A stretch of DNA of 46,086 bases from Desulfovibrionaceae bacterium (GTDB lineage: Bacteria; Desulfobacterota; Desulfovibrionia; Desulfovibrionales; Desulfovibrionaceae). The position numbers and the translations under genes are program-made. The notes below the pieces were generated by a model, which saw nothing but the letters and a program-made list of their open reading frames with translations, was not told the origin of the DNA and made no database searches. Shown here one piece after another: positions 1-8,695 of the stretch (within the stretch, counting starts at the first letter, position 1; the number at the start of each line of letters is the position of its first letter). Location: NCBI GenBank assembly GCA_017454005.1, contig JAFTDU010000021.1:1-46086 (forward strand), in the 5' to 3' direction.

Positions 1-216
1 TATTTATTATTTATTATTCTTAATTATATTTAAGAAAATAGTTATACTTATCATTAATATACATGTATGTTTAATATTATAACTATTAAAATATTTTATA
101 ATAATAAATACTATCCATTATATTTATTATTATATTTATGATAGAGTTTATAATTTTCAATATAATATATGTAATTTTCTGAACTTGTTATAATCTTGAA
201 TTATAAATGATATCTA

Positions 217-345
217 GTGTCTAGTAAATATCAATATCTCTCTTACACTATAGATATAACAAACTATAAAGCTCTTGATGCAGATGATATGCCACTCTCC
301 AGGCATCCAAGAAAGGTCGTTGCAAATCCAAAAAGACATATCTAA
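217..345 (+). other. 42-codon open frame, possible gene remnant
   Basis: A frame starting at GTG 217 runs 42 codons to a TAA. Its second half (about residues 18–42) is rich in D, P, R and K and reads like protein rather than translated AT-rich spacer (it contains DADDMPLSRHPRKVVANPK). There is no SD in front of the GTG and a stop lies just upstream. It may be the 3' end of a decayed gene. No family was recognised. Confidence 0.2.
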
Positions 346-363
346 CAAGCTAAGTTTTGAATT

Positions 364-411
364 CTTAAGGCGTAAGCCTAAAGGCAAAGGCCTTTGAGGC
401 TAAGCCTTAAG
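364..411. other. long imperfect hairpin, possible terminator or RNA element
   Basis: CTTAAGGC (364–371) pairs with GCCTTAAG (404–411). The inner arms (GCCTAAAGGC and GCCTTTGAGGC) extend the stem with one-base bulges, giving almost 20 paired positions around a short AAAG-like loop. It lies in a GC-richer island within AT-rich DNA, about 140 bases before the DUF4911 gene. There is no immediate T-run, so it is not a classic Rho-independent terminator. Confidence 0.45.
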
Positions 412-552
412 CCCCTTTGCCTTGTTTCTTTGGGCGAAAAAGCATATATATTGCATGTCAGGCAAGGCTTATGTGCCTAAAAAGGTGCTGTAAGTCGAGC
501 CATTTTTTAAAACCCATTGTGCAAAGTCTTGCTTATTTTTTGGAGGCGTAAC

Positions 553-801
553 TTGTGCTTGGAAAAGGCTCACTTGCAAAGTGCGACACTCTTGGTGCGC
601 TTAGCTCCAAAAGATATTGCCATGTTTCGCTTCTTGCTTGAAGCGCATGCCCATCTAGCCTATTTTACAGTGCTTGAGCGGCAAACAGCACTCTTGAAAT
701 TAAGTTATCCCATAATGCGCGAAGCTCAAGTGCTAAAAACTTTAGATGAAATGGCAGCTTCTGTGTCTTTCACTGTAAAGCCTTGGCCCAGGTTTCAATA
801 A
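553..801 (+). CDS. DUF4911-like small protein
   Basis: This 82-residue protein resembles the DUF4911 family found next to pyrH in Desulfovibrio-type genomes. The recognisable core is RLAPKDIAMFRFLLEAHAHL, followed by a FTVLERQTALLKL-like stretch and a C-terminal VKPWP. No catalytic motif is visible and the family has no settled function. TTG 553 was chosen because GGAGG (542–546) sits six bases upstream. An in-frame TTG at 517 has no SD, and TTG 559 is a close alternative. It precedes pyrH by about 225 bases. The family call is from memory of the motif and is moderately secure. Confidence 0.72.
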   Translation: MCLEKAHLQSATLLVRLAPKDIAMFRFLLEAHAHLAYFTVLERQTALLKLSYPIMREAQVLKTLDEMAASVSFTVKPWPRFQ

Positions 802-1027
802 ATTTGCTTTTGTTGATGCTGCTTGAAAAGCTTAACAGTGTGTCACAGAAGAAAGTCTGTCTTGACGACACATGGCTCATGTCTACTTATGAGCATTTGA
901 GAAGTGTGTCGCACAGGTAGTTCGCATTCAATTCCATATCGCCTAAATACCTCACAGTTTCCTAAGATAGTATATATGTCAATGTACACCAAGAGAGTTT
1001 TTTCTATCAGTAGGCTTGGAGGACAGG

Positions 1028-1747
1028 ATGGCCAATCTCAAGTATAAACGCATTCTTGTCAAATTGAGTGGTGAAGCACTTGCAGGTAGCAAAGGTGTTG
1101 GTATTGATCCTGAAATAGTTGCAGATATTTGTAAAGAACTGAGTTTAGTTTTGCAGATGGGCGCTGAAATGGCTTTGGTCATTGGTGGCGGCAATATTTT
1201 TAGGGGTCTATCTGGTTCGGCCCAGGGTATGGAACGTTCTTCAGCCGATTATATGGGCATGTTAGCAACCGTTCTCAATGCCTTGGCTGTCCAAGATATG
1301 TTGGAAAAGCAAGGGCATCCCACGCGTGTGCTTTCAGCCATTACAATGCAAGAGGTCTGTGAACCGTTTATTCGTAGACGGGCCTTAAGACATTTAGATT
1401 TAGGACGTGTGGTCATCTGTGCTGCTGGTACAGGTAATCCCTATTTTACCACCGATACAACTGCAGCTTTACGGGGCATGGAATTAAAATGTGATGCCAT
1501 TATTAAAGCCACTAAGGTTGATGGCATTTATGACAAAGATCCACAAAAGTATGCTGATGCTGTGCGCTATACACAGATTAGTTATGATGACGCCTTACGT
1601 CTGCGCTTAGGCGTCATGGACGCTACAGCCTTTGCTTTAGTACGTGATAATCATGTGCCATTACTGGTCTGTCGCATGTTTGGTGGTGATATTGCTAAAT
1701 TAGTACAAGGTGACTCTGTAGGTACCATTGTGTGTGATCCTATTTAG
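1028..1747 (+). CDS. pyrH: Uridylate kinase (UMP kinase)
   Basis: This cytoplasmic amino-acid-kinase-fold enzyme phosphorylates UMP to UDP with ATP in pyrimidine nucleotide synthesis. The 239-residue length is normal for the bacterial family. The N-terminal [11 protein letters not shown] motif, the [10 protein letters not shown] phosphate-binding loop, the [16 protein letters not shown] substrate region and the [13 protein letters not shown] segment are all intact. ATG 1028 follows a GGAGGA SD (1018–1023) by four bases. The in-frame TTG at 1016 overlaps that SD and is unlikely. It opens the pyrH–frr–uppS–cdsA–dxr–rseP–tsaB block. Confidence 0.97.
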   Translation: MANLKYKRILVKLSGEALAGSKGVGIDPEIVADICKELSLVLQMGAEMALVIGGGNIFRGLSGSAQGMERSSADYMGMLATVLNALAVQDMLEKQGHPTRVLSAITMQEVCEPFIRRRALRHLDLGRVVICAAGTGNPYFTTDTTAALRGMELKCDAIIKATKVDGIYDKDPQKYADAVRYTQISYDDALRLRLGVMDATAFALVRDNHVPLLVCRMFGGDIAKLVQGDSVGTIVCDPI

Positions 1748-1797
1748 CGCAGACATTAAGTCAGCTGATTTCCCATTGCCAGCCCTTTGGCAACACG

Positions 1798-1829
1798 CGA
1801 CGCAAAATGAGCAGTGCTTCTTTGCGTCG
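1798..1829 (+). promoter_or_regulatory. intercistronic hairpin between pyrH and frr
   Basis: CGACGCAAA (1798–1806) and TTTGCGTCG (1821–1829) form a perfect 9-bp stem with a 14-base loop. A broken T-rich tract (AAGTTTTTTGTTTTC) begins about ten bases downstream, then comes the frr SD. It could attenuate or process the pyrH–frr transcript. The T-tract is too far from the stem for a confident terminator call. Confidence 0.4.
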
Positions 1830-1866
1830 AGTAGTTCACAAGTTTTTTGTTTTCTAGGAGTGCTCT

Positions 1867-2430
1867 ATGGCTGATATTGATTCAGTACTTCTTGATGCCG
1901 AAGACCGCATGGAAAAAACCATTGCCTCCCTGCAAAAAGACTTTGGTAAACTGCGTACAGGGCGGGCCTCTGCCTCCCTTGTTGATGGAATCAAAGCAGA
2001 TTACTATGGTACCATGACGCAAATTTCGCAGATGGCTACTGTTGCTGTCCCTGATAGTCGTACCTTGACCATTCAACCCTGGGATAAGGGCGGTATGGCA
2101 GTCATTGAAAAGGCTATTTTGAAATCCGATTTAGGTTTAACACCCATTAATGATGGACGTTTAATTCGCATTTCCATTCCGCCGCTAACCGAAGAACGCC
2201 GCAAAGAATTGTGTAAAATCTCGCGGAAGTTTGCAGAAGAAGCCAAAATTAGTGTGCGTAATGTGCGCCGTGATGCCAATGATTCACTGAAAAAAATGGA
2301 AAAAGATAAGCAGATTACAGAAGATGAGCTCAAAAAAGCCACGGAGAATGTGCAGAAGCTGACTGATAAATTTGTGGAAGAAGTGGATAAGCGTTGTTCG
2401 GCGAAAGAAAAAGAAATTATGGAAATCTAG
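1867..2430 (+). CDS. frr: Ribosome recycling factor
   Basis: RRF works with EF-G to split post-termination ribosomes. At 187 residues it has the expected length and both conserved ends: an N-terminal helix with LRTGRAS, and a C-terminal region with the family signature around RNVRRDAND and a long charged helix. The LTIQPWDKG-like and [10 protein letters not shown] segments of the hinge domain are present. ATG 1867 follows AGGAG (1856–1860) by six bases. It lies 119 bases after pyrH with a stable hairpin between them, and 19 bases before uppS. Confidence 0.97.
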   Translation: MADIDSVLLDAEDRMEKTIASLQKDFGKLRTGRASASLVDGIKADYYGTMTQISQMATVAVPDSRTLTIQPWDKGGMAVIEKAILKSDLGLTPINDGRLIRISIPPLTEERRKELCKISRKFAEEAKISVRNVRRDANDSLKKMEKDKQITEDELKKATENVQKLTDKFVEEVDKRCSAKEKEIMEI

Positions 2431-2449
2431 GGCAGGGGCAAGTTGGGGC

Positions 2450-3181
2450 ATGGAAGCACGAGAGGCAGCTTGGCAGGTATTGCCCAAGCATTTGGCGATA
2501 ATTATGGATGGCAATGGTCGCTGGGCTAAAGAGCGTGGTCTTACCCGTTCCCAAGGTCACCGCGCAGGTGCCGAGAATGTTTATCCCATTGTGTCAGAAT
2601 GTCGACGCTTGGGGATTGCCTATCTCACCCTCTATGCCTTCTCAAGTGAGAATTGGCAACGTCCTAAACCTGAAATTCAAGTCCTATTTAGTCTTTTAAG
2701 TGATTTTTTGCGGCGCTTTTTGCCGCAACTTGAACAAGAACAGATTCGCTTGCACACCCTAGGTGACCTGACAGCCCTACCTTTAACCCAACAGTTAGCC
2801 TTGCAGCATGCCATGCAGGTGACAGCCAAAAATCAGGCGATGACCTTAAATTTGGCGATCAACTATGGGGGCCGCATGGAGATTGTCAATGCGGTTAAGA
2901 GTATCATGGCGCAAGGATTGACAGCAGATGCTGTCACAGAACAAGTCCTGGCCGAGCATCTCTATACCAAAGGTCAACCAGACCCAGACTTTTTGATCCG
3001 CACAAGTGGGGAACAAAGGTTAAGCAATTATCTGTTATTTCAATGTGCCTACAGTGAACTGTATTTTACAAGCGCCTTTTGGCCTGATTTTGATGTCGCG
3101 GCTTTGCACGAAGCTTTACATGAGTTTGCTAGGCGGCAGCGACGCTTTGGGAAAATAGAAGACTCAAAGCAAGCAGAATAG
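2450..3181 (+). CDS. uppS: Undecaprenyl diphosphate synthase (cis-prenyltransferase)
   Basis: UppS extends farnesyl-PP with isopentenyl-PP to make the C55 carrier lipid for peptidoglycan and polysaccharide assembly. The HLAIIMDGNGRWAKERG substrate motif with its catalytic Asp, the TLYAFSSENW segment and the C-terminal DFLIRTSGEQRLSNYLLFQ signature are complete. The open frame extends back into frr, but ATG 2450 gives the usual ~243-residue product, starting about 15 residues before the core motif. The SD is a weak GGGG-rich tract. It sits between frr and cdsA, so carrier-lipid and phospholipid genes are co-transcribed. Confidence 0.96.
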   Translation: MEAREAAWQVLPKHLAIIMDGNGRWAKERGLTRSQGHRAGAENVYPIVSECRRLGIAYLTLYAFSSENWQRPKPEIQVLFSLLSDFLRRFLPQLEQEQIRLHTLGDLTALPLTQQLALQHAMQVTAKNQAMTLNLAINYGGRMEIVNAVKSIMAQGLTADAVTEQVLAEHLYTKGQPDPDFLIRTSGEQRLSNYLLFQCAYSELYFTSAFWPDFDVAALHEALHEFARRQRRFGKIEDSKQAE

Positions 3182-3219
3182 AGCGCAGCAGGAGGAGCGG
3201 CAAGGTCGCCGGAAATGTT

Positions 3220-4029
3220 ATGGAGATATTTTCGAACCTAGATAAACGCAGAATTATTACAGGTTTAGTGTTGATTGCCCTGTTGATCGGGGTGCTACTG
3301 GCAGGTGGCGTGCCCATGCTGGTGTTTATCTTGTTGGTAGCAGCTTTGGGTCTCTGGGAATTTTATGATTTATTTTGGGGGAAAACAGGGCGCTTGCCAA
3401 GCAGGATCTGTGCCATAGCTTTGGGTTGGGCCATGTTGATTTTGACTTGGTTAAACAGGCCCCAAGATGCCTTAGTCTGTCTTGGTGCAGGCTTTGTGCT
3501 GGTAGCCTTGAGCTTTTTATTCCGCTGGGATGTGGTGGGGGAAGATACCGCCTTTTCCCCAGGAGGCATCTTTCTGGCAGGTCTAGCCTATGTGCCCTTA
3601 TTGTTGCTGCCAGCAACCTATCTTGCGACCGTTAAACTAGTCTTTGTCTTGTGTGCTGTAGCACTTTCTGATACGGCAGCTTATTTTGTCGGCACACGCT
3701 TTGGGCACCATAAGTTATGGTCAAGGGTGAGTCCGAAAAAAAGTGGTGAAGGTGCTGTAGGAAGTCTTGTAGCTTGTGTGCTCTTTTGTACCATCTATGG
3801 CGCCTGTTTTGGCCGAGCTAGTTGGTTTTCCTTTTTCCTCTTAGGCATTGCAGTCAATGCCTTTGCCCAATTAGGTGATCTTTTTGAATCTGCCTTAAAA
3901 CGCTCTGTCAATGTTAAAGATTCAAGTCAATTGCTGCCTGGCCATGGAGGCGTGTTGGATCGCATTGACAGTCTCTTGTTTGCTCTTCCCATGGTGGCTG
4001 TGGTTGATCAGTGGTTCTTTTTCTTTTAA
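3220..4029 (+). CDS. cdsA: Phosphatidate cytidylyltransferase (CDP-diacylglycerol synthase)
   Basis: This integral membrane enzyme makes CDP-diacylglycerol from CTP and phosphatidate, the branch point of phospholipid synthesis. The 269-residue protein is largely hydrophobic with about seven to eight membrane segments. It ends in the complete CdsA signature: SALKRSVNVKD, then PGHGGVLDRID. A good GGAGGA SD (3191–3196) lies 23 bases before the ATG, further than normal, and only a weak GGA is close. No alternative in-frame start exists in between, so translation may be partly coupled to uppS, which ends 38 bases upstream. Confidence 0.95.
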   Translation: MEIFSNLDKRRIITGLVLIALLIGVLLAGGVPMLVFILLVAALGLWEFYDLFWGKTGRLPSRICAIALGWAMLILTWLNRPQDALVCLGAGFVLVALSFLFRWDVVGEDTAFSPGGIFLAGLAYVPLLLLPATYLATVKLVFVLCAVALSDTAAYFVGTRFGHHKLWSRVSPKKSGEGAVGSLVACVLFCTIYGACFGRASWFSFFLLGIAVNAFAQLGDLFESALKRSVNVKDSSQLLPGHGGVLDRIDSLLFALPMVAVVDQWFFFF

Positions 4030-4101
4030 ATGCTTGGGCCCCTGGCGCATGGTGTGACTCGCCTGTGCCGCGGGCTTTTTTTGAATATTTTCGAGGCATG
4101 C

Positions 4102-5436
4102 ATGGCAAATCTCTGGCCAGGGCGTTTGGGCCCACAGGTAAACTATATTTCAGAGCCGCCCACTGTGGACTGGCAAGAGGCCTATCCCCGCTCTGTGGTC
4201 ATCTTAGGCTCTACAGGCTCCATTGGGCGCAATACCCTAGCCGTTCTTGCCAAGGCAAGAGACAAGTTTCAGGTCATGGGGCTTGCTTGTGGGCGTAATA
4301 TTGAGCTCTTAGCCCAGCAGGCGGAACTCTATCGGCCACCCTATCTCGCAGTGCAAACAGAAAAGTTACGCGAAGAGCTTGTTGCAAGATTAGCCAAAAG
4401 CTACCGCCCAGAGATTTGGGTGGGTCAAAAAGGCTATGCGCTCCTTGCAAGTATTGCAGAAGCAACGACTGTTGTCTCTGCCCAAGCAGGCGCTGCAGGA
4501 CTTACAGGTACCTTGGCAGCGGTCTTAGCCCACAAAGTTGTCTGTTTAGCCAATAAAGAAAGTTTGGTCTTAGCTGGCAATTTAGTTAGAGATTTGTGTG
4601 CCCAAACCCATGCCGTGATTTTGCCGGTAGATTCAGAACATAATGCCCTGTTTCAGTGTCTTGCAGGCCGCGGACAAGATGTGGAGAGTCTCATCCTCAC
4701 AGCTTCGGGGGGACCTTTTTTAGGCAAATCAGCCAAAGAGCTAGCCCAAGTCACTGTGGAGCAAGCTCTAAAGCACCCCAATTGGCAGATGGGCCAAAAG
4801 ATTAGCATAGATTCAGCTACCATGATGAATAAGGGCTTAGAGATCATTGAGGCGGTGCAGCTCTATGGTGTAGCCCCAGGGCAAGTTGAGGTCTTAATCC
4901 ATCCTCAATCGATTGTGCACTCTTTAGTGCGCTTTCAAGATGGGGGGCTTTTGGGGCAATTTGCTGTGCCTGACATGCAATTGCCCATAGCCCACTGTCT
5001 CATGTGGCCTAAAGCTCTGCCCCATGTAGTAGAAAAAGCTAGTTTACAGCGGGGTTTTAACTTAAGTTTTCTGGAACCAGATCCCACAGCCTTTCCCTGT
5101 CTTAGTCTTGCCCAAAAAGCATTGGAAGAGCGGGGTGGCATGTGTGTGGTGCTCAATGCGGCCAATGAAGCTGCTGTCGAGCTATTTTTAGGGCACCAAT
5201 GTGGTTTTATGGATATTCCTGGCCTTATTGCTTTAGCCATGGAGGAGCATGCTGCCACAAATCCAGGTCATGCACCCTTGTGTCCACCCTTAAATGAACT
5301 ACTCAAAGGGCAACAAGACAGGTCGCTTGCAGACATTGTGGCGGAGCTTACAGCAAACATTCAGAATTTAGACCGACACACACGAGAGTTTGTACGTGCG
5401 TGTCAGGCGCAGGGAGCGTGTGCGTGCAAACTATAG
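4102..5436 (+). CDS. dxr: 1-deoxy-D-xylulose 5-phosphate reductoisomerase
   Basis: Dxr is the second step of the MEP isoprenoid pathway, rearranging and reducing DXP to MEP with NADPH and a divalent metal. The GSTGSIG nucleotide-binding loop (about residues 36–42), ANKESLV, the metal-site stretch VDSEHNALFQ, ASGGPF and SIDSATMMNKGLE are intact. The open frame reaches back to ATG 4030 (468 aa), but ATG 4102 has GAGG five bases upstream and gives 444 aa. Even then there is a ~30-residue leader before the usual N-terminus and a short Cys-containing tail. Its end overlaps rseP by 13 bases. UppS downstream consumes the isoprenoids it helps make. Confidence 0.96.
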   Translation: MANLWPGRLGPQVNYISEPPTVDWQEAYPRSVVILGSTGSIGRNTLAVLAKARDKFQVMGLACGRNIELLAQQAELYRPPYLAVQTEKLREELVARLAKSYRPEIWVGQKGYALLASIAEATTVVSAQAGAAGLTGTLAAVLAHKVVCLANKESLVLAGNLVRDLCAQTHAVILPVDSEHNALFQCLAGRGQDVESLILTASGGPFLGKSAKELAQVTVEQALKHPNWQMGQKISIDSATMMNKGLEIIEAVQLYGVAPGQVEVLIHPQSIVHSLVRFQDGGLLGQFAVPDMQLPIAHCLMWPKALPHVVEKASLQRGFNLSFLEPDPTAFPCLSLAQKALEERGGMCVVLNAANEAAVELFLGHQCGFMDIPGLIALAMEEHAATNPGHAPLCPPLNELLKGQQDRSLADIVAELTANIQNLDRHTREFVRACQAQGACACKL

Positions 5437-6509
5437 TGGCTGTGATCTTGGTCTTGGGTGGGTTGATCTTTTTTCATGAACTAGGCCACTTTAGTGTGGC
5501 TCGCCTTTTTGGCATGGGCGTATCCACCTTTTCCCTGGGTTTTGGGCCGAAACTCTACAAATTTAAGCGCGGCAAGACAGAGTATGCCTTGTCGCTTGTG
5601 CCCTTAGGTGGCTATGTGGCCTTGGTTGGGGAATCTGATTCTAATGATATCCCCGAAGGTTTTACAGAGGAAGAATGCTTTTCCTTGCGGCCTGCCTGGC
5701 AGAGATTTTTGGTCGTTTTAGCAGGACCCTTGGCCAATATTATTCTAGCCTGGGTGCTTTTTTTTGGTTTAGCTTTAGTATGGGGTACACCGACCTTGTT
5801 GCCTGAAGTGGGCCAAGTGCAGCCCCAAAGTCCAGCCCAAAAAGCAGGTTTACAACCCAATGACCATATTCTTGCCATTAATGGCCAGCCTGTACAGCAC
5901 TGGGAGGAGTTAAGTGCTCTCATCGCTGCCAGTAATGGTGCGCCCATGGATTTTGAGGTGACGCGCAAAGAAAAAGATGCAGAGACCCTAGTGACAAAAC
6001 ATCTAGAGGTCACAGCCGAACGCAGAACACGCAAAACCATTTTTGGGGAAGAAGAAGTAGCGTGGCTTGTGGGCATCAGCGCCAAGGGCACAGTGCTCAA
6101 AGAACCAGAGAGTCTGGGACAAGCCTTTATTACAGGATTTCGTCAAACCTATCGTATGGTTGCTTTGACCTGCCAGGGCTTTGTCAAACTCATAGAACGG
6201 GTCGTGCCTTTGGATCAAGTGGGTGGCCCCATTATGATTGCCAAACTTGTGGGGGAACAGGCCGAAGCGGGCTTGCCAGGCCTTTTGGCCCTAACAGCGC
6301 TAATTAGCATCAATTTGGGTATTTTAAACCTCTTGCCAATACCTGTCTTAGATGGGGGCGCTATTTTCTTTTGTCTCTTAGAGATGCTTATGCGCAGGCC
6401 CATTAACCAAAAGGTGCAAGAGTATGCCATGCGCGTGGGTCTAACGTTGCTTGTAGGTTTGATGCTTTTAGCAACCTACAATGATATCGTGAGGCTCTTT
6501 AAATCATGA
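5424..6509 (+). CDS. rseP: RIP metalloprotease RseP (site-2 protease)
   Basis: This inner-membrane zinc protease cuts transmembrane segments of anti-sigma factors and remnant signal peptides. HELGH with zinc ligands H18 and H22 lies in the first membrane segment. GPLANIILA, one visible PDZ domain (about residues 105–180, ending before a charged linker) and the NLLPIPVLDGG motif with the second metal ligand follow. GTG 5424 was chosen over the longer GTG 5400 frame because GGGAG (5412–5416) sits seven bases upstream and the product starts right at the first membrane helix, as in the family. It overlaps dxr by 13 bases and tsaB by 4, implying translational coupling. Confidence 0.95.
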   Translation: MQTIVAVILVLGGLIFFHELGHFSVARLFGMGVSTFSLGFGPKLYKFKRGKTEYALSLVPLGGYVALVGESDSNDIPEGFTEEECFSLRPAWQRFLVVLAGPLANIILAWVLFFGLALVWGTPTLLPEVGQVQPQSPAQKAGLQPNDHILAINGQPVQHWEELSALIAASNGAPMDFEVTRKEKDAETLVTKHLEVTAERRTRKTIFGEEEVAWLVGISAKGTVLKEPESLGQAFITGFRQTYRMVALTCQGFVKLIERVVPLDQVGGPIMIAKLVGEQAEAGLPGLLALTALISINLGILNLLPIPVLDGGAIFFCLLEMLMRRPINQKVQEYAMRVGLTLLVGLMLLATYNDIVRLFKS

Positions 6510-7288
6510 GCTTGCGATCAAGAGATGATCTAACCCTGATCCTTAATGCCAGTGAAGGCTGCTTACAGATTGTCTTAGCTCGTGCCACAGATATCTATAT
6601 TAGTTATGGTGCAGGCCTTGAAAATCACGCAACTGAACTCTTTGCACCAGTCTTTACGGATCTCTTGCACACCTTGCACTTAAAGTTAGAGATGCTGCAG
6701 AGACTTGCCTGTGTGTGTGGCCCAGGCTCCTTCACAGGGATTCGTTTAGTATTGACTACAGCCCTTGCCCTTAGACGCAGTTGTGGGATGCTTGTGGCTG
6801 GCTTAAATTATTTGCAGGCCTTGGCAGTGGAAGCCCAAATGCTTGGGCAGTTAGCTAAAGACACCTGCATCTATGTTGTGACCCATGCAAGACAGAATCT
6901 TGTGCATCTGCAGAGCTTTACGGTTGGGGATGACTGTGTACAACCAACAAGTGACATAAGCTTAGTTGCCCCAACACATATGGCAACCCTTGTTAAGCCC
7001 AAGTCCTATGTTATTGGTAGTGGGCTTCTGCGCAATAGTGATTTGATTAATGCGCTTAAAAAACAAGATGTCAGCATTTTAGCTTTAAGCGAGCCTAGCC
7101 CTAAAGCCCTTGTTGAGTTAGCTACAAGGGCGCAGTATAGCGATGAAGATTTAACGCCTTTATATGTCCGTCCCTGTGATGCATTAACCCAGCTTGATAG
7201 CTTATGTGTGAAGCAAGGACTTTCGCCAAGTGCCACATCAAAAAAGGTGACCCATCTTTTACATGAGGCACCTCGAAGTTTTCTGTAA
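6506..7288 (+). CDS. tsaB: tRNA t6A biosynthesis protein TsaB (YeaZ family)
   Basis: TsaB is the scaffold partner of TsaD in making N6-threonylcarbamoyladenosine at position 37 of ANN-decoding tRNAs. The 260-residue protein has the ASKHA-fold start (LTLILNASEGCLQIVL) and the hallmark VCGPGSFTGIRL motif near residue 75. The C-terminal half is divergent, which is normal for this family. The start ATG shares ATGA with the rseP stop. It is the last gene of the block and is followed at once by a strong hairpin. It could be labelled a Kae1-family paralogue, but its short length fits TsaB. Confidence 0.88.
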   Translation: MSLRSRDDLTLILNASEGCLQIVLARATDIYISYGAGLENHATELFAPVFTDLLHTLHLKLEMLQRLACVCGPGSFTGIRLVLTTALALRRSCGMLVAGLNYLQALAVEAQMLGQLAKDTCIYVVTHARQNLVHLQSFTVGDDCVQPTSDISLVAPTHMATLVKPKSYVIGSGLLRNSDLINALKKQDVSILALSEPSPKALVELATRAQYSDEDLTPLYVRPCDALTQLDSLCVKQGLSPSATSKKVTHLLHEAPRSFL

Positions 7289-7293
7289 CAAGT

Positions 7294-7327
7294 GACCCCG
7301 CAAAAGCCATATTTTGCGGGGTCTTAA
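7294..7327 (+). terminator. Rho-independent terminator after tsaB
   Basis: GACCCCGCAAAA (7294–7305) and TTTTGCGGGGTC (7312–7323) form a perfect 12-bp GC-rich stem with a six-base loop, six bases past the tsaB stop. The following tract is only TTAAAAT, so the U-run is weak, but stem strength and position fit the end of the core operon. Confidence 0.75.
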
Positions 7328-7344
7328 AATATCAGGAGTAGCTT

Positions 7345-8058
7345 ATGCAGAAGGCTGTAGTATTATTTTCAGGCGGCCAAGATAGCAGCACCTGTTTATT
7401 ATATGCTCTGACCCACTATGCGCATGTGTGGACACTTGGTATTAGCTATGGGCAAAAGCATAGTGTCGAATTAGCTTGTCGCAAGACGATCTTAGATATT
7501 TTAAAGCAGGATAGAGATCGATTTACGGGAAGTTTAGAAGAAGATCATGTGATTGATCTCAAAGATCTTGCAACCCTAACAGATAGTGCTTTGACCAATG
7601 ATAAGCCAATTGTTATGGGGGCAAATGGCTTACCCACATCCTTTGTACCTGGCCGCAATGTGATTTTTTTAAGTCTTGCTGCAGCACTAGCCTATGATAG
7701 AGGTGCTGACACAATCATTGCAGGGATGAGTCAAGTTGATTACTCAGGATATCCTGACTGTCGGGAAGAGACTTTAAAGAGTATGACCCAAACCTTAAGT
7801 CTTGGGCTGAATAGTCCCATACACATTGAAGCGCCTCTCATGCATCTAAGTAAAGCTGCAACCTGGGCATTGGCTAATGAACTTGGTGGCGAGTGGGCTA
7901 TTAACATGCTCCTTGAACATACGGCAACCTGCTATAGGGGTGTACATAATAAGCGGCATGCTTGGGGCTATGGCTGCGGGGAGTGTCCAGCTTGTGTGTT
8001 ACGCGCCAAAGGCTATGCTGAGTTTAGGGATATGCTTCACAATAATAGACTCGAGTAA
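7345..8058 (+). CDS. queC: 7-cyano-7-deazaguanine (preQ0) synthase QueC
   Basis: QueC converts 7-carboxy-7-deazaguanine to preQ0 with ATP and ammonia, for queuosine in tRNA. The PP-loop FSGGQDSSTCL sits at residues 8–18. The C-terminal zinc site CYRG…CGECPAC, then an LRAKG-like segment, is complete. Length (237 aa) is typical. CAGGAGT lies six bases before ATG 7345. It follows the tsaB terminator and stands alone; no other queuosine genes are in the window. A long gene-poor spacer follows. Confidence 0.96.
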   Translation: MQKAVVLFSGGQDSSTCLLYALTHYAHVWTLGISYGQKHSVELACRKTILDILKQDRDRFTGSLEEDHVIDLKDLATLTDSALTNDKPIVMGANGLPTSFVPGRNVIFLSLAAALAYDRGADTIIAGMSQVDYSGYPDCREETLKSMTQTLSLGLNSPIHIEAPLMHLSKAATWALANELGGEWAINMLLEHTATCYRGVHNKRHAWGYGCGECPACVLRAKGYAEFRDMLHNNRLE

Positions 8059-8695
8059 TCTTACTTCATTATTCGATAATCTGGTCCTGAATTGTTTGCG
8101 CACAAACGCGCAGTTCTTTAAATTTTTAAGTCGAGCAAATTCCCCAACTAATTGTCAATTGTTGTATAATTGATGCATTGCATCGAAGAATTGCACCAGA
8201 TAAATCTTAATATTTGCAGTAAGTCTTCATCTAGCGTTTATAGTGTCTTATCATTGTAGAAAACCAAAACTACTATGCTAAACATGGGTCATATATTTTG
8301 CATAGTCTCTTGGTGAATGTCTGCTGTTCATAAACATTGGGCTATTAAGTTAGCATTGTTCTCTTTATTGGGTATGCTTTGTACTTCACTTAAAGTATGC
8401 TCTTAAGTTAGTTCAATAGGATGATGTTAAGATTTATGATGTCACTTCGAGTTACTATGCATTCTGCTGACTTCTCGTGATGCGCTTTTTTGAGCAGTAT
8501 TTGTCAGAAGTATACTACTTTGCCATACATCTATACACACTCCTTACATTTGTAGATCTCTCTTATGAATGTATTTCATGTGAATCTGCACACTTATGCT
8601 CTACACCTTACTTAATTTAGGTATGTTGACTCTATCAATAGTCTGGATATAGAAAAGAAGAATGTAGGAAGTTCAAATGCCAACAGGAGGTGTTG
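8059..8695. other. gene-poor spacer after queC
   Basis: About 640 bases, AT-rich, without a convincing gene. A 29-codon hydrophobic frame (8317–8406) lacks a good SD and was not accepted. The only clear signal is the promoter (8626–8653) and SD (AGGAGG, 8685–8690) of the following HTH–ImmA/IrrE gene. Confidence 0.6.
8626..8653 (+). promoter_or_regulatory. sigma-70-like promoter of the HTH–ImmA/IrrE gene
   Basis: TTGACT (8626–8631) and TATAGA (8648–8653) are separated by 16 bases and lie about 40 bases before ATG 8696, which has a perfect AGGAGG five bases upstream. The expression signals of this toxin–antitoxin gene are therefore still intact although the reading frame is broken. Confidence 0.6.

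Larger units (their letters stand above)
1..552. other. AT-rich leader region before the core gene block
   Basis: The first ~250 bases are almost pure A/T with no credible reading frame. After that come a 42-codon open frame (217–345) and a long imperfect hairpin (364–411), listed separately. In relatives, rpsB and tsf usually lie just upstream of pyrH. Neither is recognisable here, so that block is either further away or rearranged. No tRNA or promoter could be supported. Confidence 0.6.

Noticed and set aside
4030-4101. Longer dxr start at ATG 4030
   Set aside because: It begins directly after the cdsA stop without an SD, and the added 24 residues are not family-like; ATG 4102 has GAGG at proper spacing.
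8317-8406. 29-codon hydrophobic frame (MSAVHKHWAIKLAL…) in the queC–ImmA spacer
   Set aside because: It looks like a membrane peptide, but it has only a weak GGTGA in front of the ATG, no promoter and no terminator, so it cannot be separated from chance in AT-rich DNA.
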